From Rhizomonospora bruguierae (GTDB lineage Bacteria > Actinomycetota > Actinomycetes > Mycobacteriales > Micromonosporaceae), in assembly GCF_018397995.1 (NCBI RefSeq), contig NZ_BBQH01000031.1, positions 1 to 60,593 of the forward strand: a stretch of DNA of 60,593 nucleotides, written 5' to 3'. The notes beneath the pieces are model-generated. The model made no database searches and was not told the DNA's origin. It was given only the letters and a program-made list of their open reading frames with translations. Both the position numbers and the translations under genes were made by a program. Positions 56,401 through 60,593 of this stretch are shown here, piece by piece. The number at the start of each line of letters is the position of its first letter. The stretch's first letter is position 1.

Positions 56401-57858
56401 TCAGGCGATCATCGCCGGCTCGCTCCACCGCGGGCGGGGCACCCGGTCCAGGTCATAGCGGACCGCGGCCAGCCGTCGGACCGCCTCCGCGAGGTCCTCC
56501 GGGGGCAGCGCGAACGGCAGCCGCAGGAACCGCTCCAGGGTGCCGTCCGCGCCGAACCGGGGGCCGGGCGCCAGCCGGACGCCGAGATCCTCCGCCGCCC
56601 GGGCCAGCGCGCTGGAGACCGGGCCGTCCAGCTCCGCCCAGAGCGACATGCCGCCGCGCGGCACCGCGAACCGCCACTCCGGCAACTCCGCGCGCAGGGC
56701 GGCGACCAGCGCGTCCCGCTGCCGGACCAGCTGCGCCCGCCGCGCCGGCACCACCGTGTCCGCGCGCTCCAGCAGCCGCACCGCCACCAACTGGTCCAGA
56801 ACCGGGCTGGACATGTCCATCCCGACCCGCACCGCCGCCAGCCGCTGCACCACCGGCGCCGCCGCCCGCACCCAGCCGATGCGCAGGCCACCCCAGTACG
56901 GCTTGCTCATGCCGCCGATCGTCAACACCCGGGAGTGCCGGTCGTAGCTGGCCAGCGGCGGTGGCGGCGCGACCCCGTCCAGCGCCAGGTCCACGAAGGA
57001 CTCGTCGGCGACCAGGTCGGTGCCGGCGCTGTGCACGGCGGCGGGCAGCCGCTCCCGCAGCCCGACCGGCATCAGGTGCCCGGTCGGGTTGTGGAACTCC
57101 GGGATCAGGTACGCCAGCCGGGGTCGGGTCTGCCGCACCGCGCCCAGCAGCAGCTCCGCGTCCCACCCCGCCCGGCCCAGGCCGTGGGTGGCGATCCGGG
57201 CGCGGCGCGCGGCCAGCGAGGCCAGCGCGTTCGGGTACGTCGGCGTCTCCACCAGGACCGGGGAACCGGCCGGCACGAGCAGGCGCAGCACCAGGTCCAG
57301 CGCGTGCTGCACGCCGCTAGTGATCATGATCTGCTCGGCGCTGGTCGGCAGCCCCCGCCGGGTGAACCCGGCGGCCACCGCGTCCCGCAGGTCGGGCAGG
57401 CCCGCCGGGTGGTACCCCGCGCCGGACAGGTACCGGGACAGGTCCGCCACGGCTTCCTCGGCCGCCGCGGGCAGCTCCGCTGGCGCCGGCATCGCCGCGG
57501 AACCCAGGTCGATCCCGTCGAGGTCGTCCAGCGGGGCCCACAGCCCGTGGCTGCCGACCCGGTGCCCGCCGGGCAGCGTGGTCCAGCTCCCGGCGCCGCG
57601 CCGGCTGGTCAGGTGGCCGGAGGCGCGCAGTTCCCGGTACGCGGCGGAGACCGTGGTGCGGCTGATCGCCAGCGCCTGCGCCAGCTCGCGCTCGGCCGGC
57701 AGCCGCACGCCCAGCGCCAGCCGGCCGTCCGTCAGCAGCCCCCGGACCGCGCCGGCCAGCGCCGCGTAGTCGGGGCTGCGCCGCCGCCCCGGCAGCGCGT
57801 GCCACTGACCGAGCAGGCGGGCCAGTTGCGCCCCGCGGACCGTGCTGACCAAGGCCAC
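56401..57858 (-). CDS. MocR-family GntR/aminotransferase-like regulator (YczR type)
   Basis: 485 residues. The N-terminal GntR winged helix spans about 25-95 (YAALAGAVRGLLTDGRLALG, RLPAERELAQALAISRTTVS, HLTSRRGAGSW). It is joined by a linker to a fold-type I aminotransferase domain (ITSGVQHALDLVLRLLVPAG, ETPTYPNAL, IPEFHNPTGHLM, TIGGMSKPYWGGLRIGW with the PLP lysine). Such proteins are PLP-sensing transcription factors. Divergence from a YczE membrane protein identifies the YczR subgroup. GTG 57858 is used; a start further in is possible. Two direct repeats in the short intergenic gap fit the MocR operator type. Confidence 0.93.
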   Translation of the reverse strand: MALVSTVRGAQLARLLGQWHALPGRRRSPDYAALAGAVRGLLTDGRLALGVRLPAERELAQALAISRTTVSAAYRELRASGHLTSRRGAGSWTTLPGGHRVGSHGLWAPLDDLDGIDLGSAAMPAPAELPAAAEEAVADLSRYLSGAGYHPAGLPDLRDAVAAGFTRRGLPTSAEQIMITSGVQHALDLVLRLLVPAGSPVLVETPTYPNALASLAARRARIATHGLGRAGWDAELLLGAVRQTRPRLAYLIPEFHNPTGHLMPVGLRERLPAAVHSAGTDLVADESFVDLALDGVAPPPPLASYDRHSRVLTIGGMSKPYWGGLRIGWVRAAAPVVQRLAAVRVGMDMSSPVLDQLVAVRLLERADTVVPARRAQLVRQRDALVAALRAELPEWRFAVPRGGMSLWAELDGPVSSALARAAEDLGVRLAPGPRFGADGTLERFLRLPFALPPEDLAEAVRRLAAVRYDLDRVPRPRWSEPAMIA

Positions 57859-57867
57859 CCCCCGAGA

Positions 57868-57900
57868 ATTGGCTCTATCTCGCCGCGCGATTGGCCTTCA
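57868..57900. promoter_or_regulatory. Direct repeats ATTGGC, probable MocR operator
   Basis: ATTGGCTCTA (57868-57877) and ATTGGCCTTC (57890-57899) are 22 bases apart, two helical turns. They lie in the 53-base gap between the MocR and YczE genes. Direct repeats at this kind of spacing are known for MocR regulators. Confidence 0.55.
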
Positions 57901-57911
57901 GAGTGGCACGC

Positions 57912-58574
57912 ATGGTCACGCCGGGCAATCCCTCGTCCCTGCCGCTGCGGCACCGCCTGCCGCGCCGGCTCACCCAGCTCGCGGTGGGCCTGATCGGGTA
58001 TGGCGTGAGCATGGCCCTGATGATCGAGGCGAACCTCGGCCTGGACCCGTGGGACGTGTTCCATCAGGGCCTGTCCAAGCGCACCGGCCTGTCCATCGGC
58101 ACCATCACGATCATCGTCGGCGCGCTGGTCCTGCTGCTGTGGATCCCGCTGCGCCAGCGGCCGGGGATCGGCACCGTGAGCAACGTGGTGGTCATCGGCC
58201 TGGCCGTGGACGCCGGACTGGCCCTGCTACCGACCCCACACCCGATGGCCGCGCGCATCGGGTTCCTGGTCGCCGGCATCGTGCTGAACGGGGTGGCCAC
58301 CGGCCTCTACATCGGCGCTGCCCTCGGCCCCGGCCCCCGCGACGGCCTGATGACCGGCTACGTGGCGCTCCGCCCCGGCCGCTCCATCCGGGTGGTACGC
58401 ACGGTCATCGAACTGGCCGTGCTGGCGACCGGCTTCCTGCTCGGCGGCAAGGTCGGCGTCGGCACGGTCGCGTACGCCCTGGCGATCGGACCGCTGGCGC
58501 ACTACCTCATCCCGCTGTTCACCCCGGCGTCGCTCAGCGGACCGGGTGCCCGGCCGCGTGCAGAGACCGCTTGA
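57912..58574 (+). CDS. YczE/YyaS-family membrane protein
   Basis: 220 residues with about five to six membrane spans ([98 protein letters not shown]). The family motif is [21 protein letters not shown]-like near residue 40 and [11 protein letters not shown] near 140. Function is unknown; it is regularly paired with YczR-type MocR regulators and may carry a vitamin-B6-related or other small molecule. ATG 57912 is used; GTG 57903 is possible, and the TTG at 57891 lies in the operator. Its last 41 bases overlap the end of hisF on the other strand. Confidence 0.88.
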   Translation: MVTPGNPSSLPLRHRLPRRLTQLAVGLIGYGVSMALMIEANLGLDPWDVFHQGLSKRTGLSIGTITIIVGALVLLLWIPLRQRPGIGTVSNVVVIGLAVDAGLALLPTPHPMAARIGFLVAGIVLNGVATGLYIGAALGPGPRDGLMTGYVALRPGRSIRVVRTVIELAVLATGFLLGGKVGVGTVAYALAIGPLAHYLIPLFTPASLSGPGARPRAETA

Positions 58575-59307
58575 CCTGGCCGATCGTCAGCTCGCCGAAG
58601 TGGAACACGCTGGCCGCCAGCACGGCGTCGGCGCCGGCCGCCACCGCGGGCGGGAAGTGGTCCACCCGGCCCGCCCCGCCGCTGGCGATCACCGGGATGT
58701 CCACCGCCGCCCGGACCGCCTCGATCAGCGGCAGGTCGAATCCAGCCTTGGTGCCGTCCGCGTCCATCGAGTTCAGCAGGATCTCCCCGGCGCCCAGGTC
58801 CGCACCGCGCCGCGCCCACCACACCGCGTCGATGCCGGTGCCGCGCCGGCCGCCGTGCGTGGTCACCTCGAACCCGCTCGGCGTGGCCGGCTCGCCCACC
58901 GGCACCCGGCGCGCGTCCAGCGAGAGCACCAGCACCTGGCGGCCGAACCGCTGCGCGATCTCGGAGATCAGCTCGGGGCGAGCGATCGCCGCCGTGTTCA
59001 CGCCGACCTTGTCCGCCCCAGCGCGCAGCAACACGTCCACGTTCGCCACCGAGCGGACCCCGCCGCCCACGGTCAGCGGGATGAACACGGACTCGGCGGT
59101 GCGCCGCACGACCTCCAGCATCGTGGCCCGGTCATCCGACGAGGCCGTCACGTCGAGGAACGTCAACTCGTCCGCCCCCGCCGCGTCGTAGGCGGCGGCC
59201 AGCTCCACCGGGTCCCCCGCGTCCCGCAGGTCCACGAAGTTGACGCCCTTCACCACCCGGCCGGCGTCCACGTCCAGACAGGGGATCACCCGCACCGCCA
59301 CCGTCAT
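58534..59307 (-). CDS. hisF: Imidazole glycerol phosphate synthase, cyclase subunit
   Basis: Makes imidazole glycerol phosphate and AICAR from PRFAR and ammonia supplied by HisH (not seen here). The 257-residue barrel has [20 protein letters not shown] with catalytic Asp, [48 protein letters not shown] with the second catalytic Asp and [18 protein letters not shown] 59307. It follows hisA by 253 bases on the same strand, with an inverted-repeat element between. The C-terminus overlaps yczE. Confidence 0.97.
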   Translation of the reverse strand: MTVAVRVIPCLDVDAGRVVKGVNFVDLRDAGDPVELAAAYDAAGADELTFLDVTASSDDRATMLEVVRRTAESVFIPLTVGGGVRSVANVDVLLRAGADKVGVNTAAIARPELISEIAQRFGRQVLVLSLDARRVPVGEPATPSGFEVTTHGGRRGTGIDAVWWARRGADLGAGEILLNSMDADGTKAGFDLPLIEAVRAAVDIPVIASGGAGRVDHFPPAVAAGADAVLAASVFHFGELTIGQVKRSLHAAGHPVR

Positions 59308-59351
59308 GCGCCAAGCCTATCGGCCGGCGGTTCACCCGGCACCGAGCGCGG

Positions 59352-59436
59352 CGCCCTACTCTGCTTCCCGAGAGCAGCCCGGGGCGAGATCTTGGGTACG
59401 ACACGCCGTAACGGGTGGCGGATCCGTACCACGATT
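59352..59436. repeat. Inverted-repeat element between hisA and hisF
   Basis: CTCTGCTTCC (59359-59368) is followed by ATCTTGGGTACG (59389-59400) and CGTACCACGAT (59425-59435), complementary apart from one mismatch and one bulge. The same two parts, in the same order, occur at 42358-42459 beside hisI, so this looks like a second, more decayed copy of a dispersed element. The rest of 59308-59560 shows no gene. Confidence 0.55.
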
Positions 59437-59560
59437 TCCCACTCCACGGGCGCCGACACGGCCGGCAGCGGCCGCCCGGTAAGGGGTGGTGCCACCACAA
59501 GTCCAAGATCGGCGCGGTGACCCACGCAACGCGGCGCGGGCCGAGGCGAGGGCGGGTGGG

Positions 59561-60292
59561 TCAGGGAGTGGGGGTGCGGAGGGTGTCGAGGGCCTGGGCG
59601 ACGGTGAACGCGCCCGCGTAGAGGGCCTTGCCGGCGATGACGCCCTCGACGCCGTGGGGTTCGAGGGTCGCCAGGGCGCGCAGGTCGTCCAGCGTGGAGA
59701 CGCCACCGGAGGCGATCACCGGCGCGGCGGTGGCGGCGCAGACGTCGCGCAGCAGGTCCAGGTTGGGGCCGCGCATCGTGCCGTCCTTGGTGATGTCGGT
59801 GACGACGTAGCGGGCGGCGCCGGCCTTGTCCAGGCGGGCGAGGACCTCGTACAGGTCGCCGCCGTCGCGGGTCCAGCCGCGGGCGGCCAGGGTGCGGCCG
59901 CGCACGTCCAGGCCGATCGCGACCCGGTCGCCGTACTCGCCGGCGATCCGGTCGCACCACTCGGGGTCCTCCAGAGCGGCGGTGCCGATGTTGACCCGGG
60001 CGGCGCCGGTGGCCAGGGCGGCGGTCAGCGACGCGTCGTCGCGGATGCCACCGGACAGTTCCACCTTCACGTCGAGGCGGCCCACCACGCTGGCCAGCAG
60101 GGCGGCGTTGGAGCCGCGGCCGAAGGCAGCGTCCAGGTCGACCAGGTGGATCCACTCGGCGCCGTCGGCCTGCCAGGCCAGCGCGGCCTCGAGCGGGTCG
60201 CCGTAGCTGGTCTCGCTGCCGGCGGCGCCCTGGACCAGGCGGACCGCCTGGCCGTCGGCCACGTCGACGGCGGGGAGCAGGGTGAGCGTCAC
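59561..60292 (-). CDS. hisA: PriA-type HisA (ProFAR isomerase, likely also TrpF)
   Basis: 243-residue beta-alpha barrel. It has [19 protein letters not shown] (first catalytic Asp), [49 protein letters not shown] and [16 protein letters not shown] (second catalytic Asp). In actinobacteria without trpF this enzyme (PriA) isomerises both ProFAR and phosphoribosyl anthranilate; the RGWTRDGG loop is of the PriA type. No trpF is present in the trp cluster of this window, which supports dual function, though a remote trpF cannot be excluded. ATG 60292. Confidence 0.95.
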   Translation of the reverse strand: MTLTLLPAVDVADGQAVRLVQGAAGSETSYGDPLEAALAWQADGAEWIHLVDLDAAFGRGSNAALLASVVGRLDVKVELSGGIRDDASLTAALATGAARVNIGTAALEDPEWCDRIAGEYGDRVAIGLDVRGRTLAARGWTRDGGDLYEVLARLDKAGAARYVVTDITKDGTMRGPNLDLLRDVCAATAAPVIASGGVSTLDDLRALATLEPHGVEGVIAGKALYAGAFTVAQALDTLRTPTP

Positions 60293-60310
60293 GGGTAGAT
60301 CCTCCGCAGG

Positions 60311-60593
60311 TCAGGTCCGCCGGCCGAGCAGCACCACGACGATGGCCGGCAGCGCGAGGATGAGCAGGGCGAACAAGGCCAGACGCAGGGCGATCGGCTC
60401 GACCAGGAGCCAGATCACCAGCAGCGCGGCCAGGACGAGGCCGACCACGGCCGCCCGCTCGCCGCGGCTGCGGCGGGCGTACAGGCGGCCGGTGCGGCGG
60501 TCGGGCAGCCGGGGCGTGAGGCGGCGGACCAGGGCGCGGCGGCGCTGGCGGCGGGCGACCTTGCGGGCGCGGCGGGCCCGCAGGCGCTCCGCC
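60311..60593 (-). CDS. Hypothetical membrane protein, 5' end outside window
   Basis: At least 93 codons ending in TGA at 60311-60313. The visible part starts with a very basic stretch (AERLRARRARKVARRQRRR), continues LVRRLTPRLPDRRTGRLYAR and ends with two hydrophobic segments (AVVGLVLAALLVIWLLV and ALRLALFALLILALPAIVVV) and LLGRRT. This suggests a small inner-membrane protein with a cytosolic basic head. It precedes hisA by 18 bases on the same strand, so the genes may be co-transcribed. Codon bias is strong. No function is proposed. Confidence 0.7.
   Translation of the reverse strand, partial: AERLRARRARKVARRQRRRALVRRLTPRLPDRRTGRLYARRSRGERAAVVGLVLAALLVIWLLVEPIALRLALFALLILALPAIVVVLLGRRT

Overview
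The window is chromosomal DNA from a high-GC actinobacterium. GTG starts are common, GC at third codon positions is very high, and many neighbours overlap as GTGA or ATGA. Lsr2, an ANTAR regulator of the PdtaR type, a DUF397/XRE pair, an AfsR-like regulator and a TrpF-less trp cluster with a PriA-type HisA all fit this. The flavour is Micromonosporaceae (Micromonospora or Salinispora-like), which is an inference from gene content. The order hisA - hisF ... hisI - trpE - trpC - trpB - trpA - lgt ... pyk - tesB ... pdtaR ... polA follows the order I recall for Mycobacterium tuberculosis around Rv1603-Rv1629, so this is a conserved housekeeping segment with accessory modules inserted into it.

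Layout. 1-3.6 kb: the end of an unknown gene, a glycerophosphodiesterase and polA. 3.8-9.3 kb: a complete branched-chain amino acid ABC transporter; livH-M-G-F form an overlapping minus-strand operon and the binding lipoprotein is convergent to it. LivH carries an unusual secreted Ig-like N-terminal domain. 9.4-12.1 kb: pdtaR, a tRNA with a Leu anticodon but a class I body, lsr2, and a membrane-anchored PLD-like protein. 12.1-16.9 kb: two (alpha/alpha)6-barrel glucan enzymes, divergent. 16.9-20.8 kb: the pyk-tesB-rrf2 operon and a secreted SGNH esterase. 21-27 kb: gltB-gltD glutamate synthase. 27-30 kb: GNAT, then a DUF397/XRE regulatory locus with two small divergent genes. 30-34.7 kb: an AfsR-like ATPase/TPR regulator and an FAD monooxygenase. 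34.7-42.2 kb: hisI-trpE-(membrane protein)-trpC-trpB-trpA-lgt. 42.7-46 kb: a giant acidic low-complexity protein. 46-52.2 kb: an ABC-2 export pair with a TetR regulator, then a heterodimeric multidrug ABC exporter. 52.4-56.3 kb: a TIGR03085-like protein, an acyl-CoA synthetase and a membrane protein with a kinase-like remnant. 56.4-60.6 kb: a MocR/YczE divergent pair, hisF, hisA/priA and a partial membrane protein.

The most striking signal is a family of short repeats placed exactly in the stop/start junctions of two unrelated operons: trpC to trpB (37989-38140) and ABC ATPase to permease (46808-47040). Each unit is itself a 23-30 codon mini-ORF that begins GTGAGCG, carries a conserved peptide GSTAVAN, contains its own ribosome binding site, and ends in a TGA overlapping the next GTG. 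The three unit lengths (68, 77 and 89 bp) differ by multiples of three and all preserve the 4-base overlap. The result is a chain of coupled mini-ORFs between two real genes. I know of no description of this arrangement; whether it is new cannot be judged without a database search.

Metabolic links visible here are these. PriA-type HisA probably supplies the TrpF step missing from the trp cluster. GltBD supplies glutamate for amino acid synthesis. Pyk/TesB and the acyl-CoA synthetase belong to central carbon and lipid metabolism. No insertion sequences, prophage genes or CRISPR arrays are seen.
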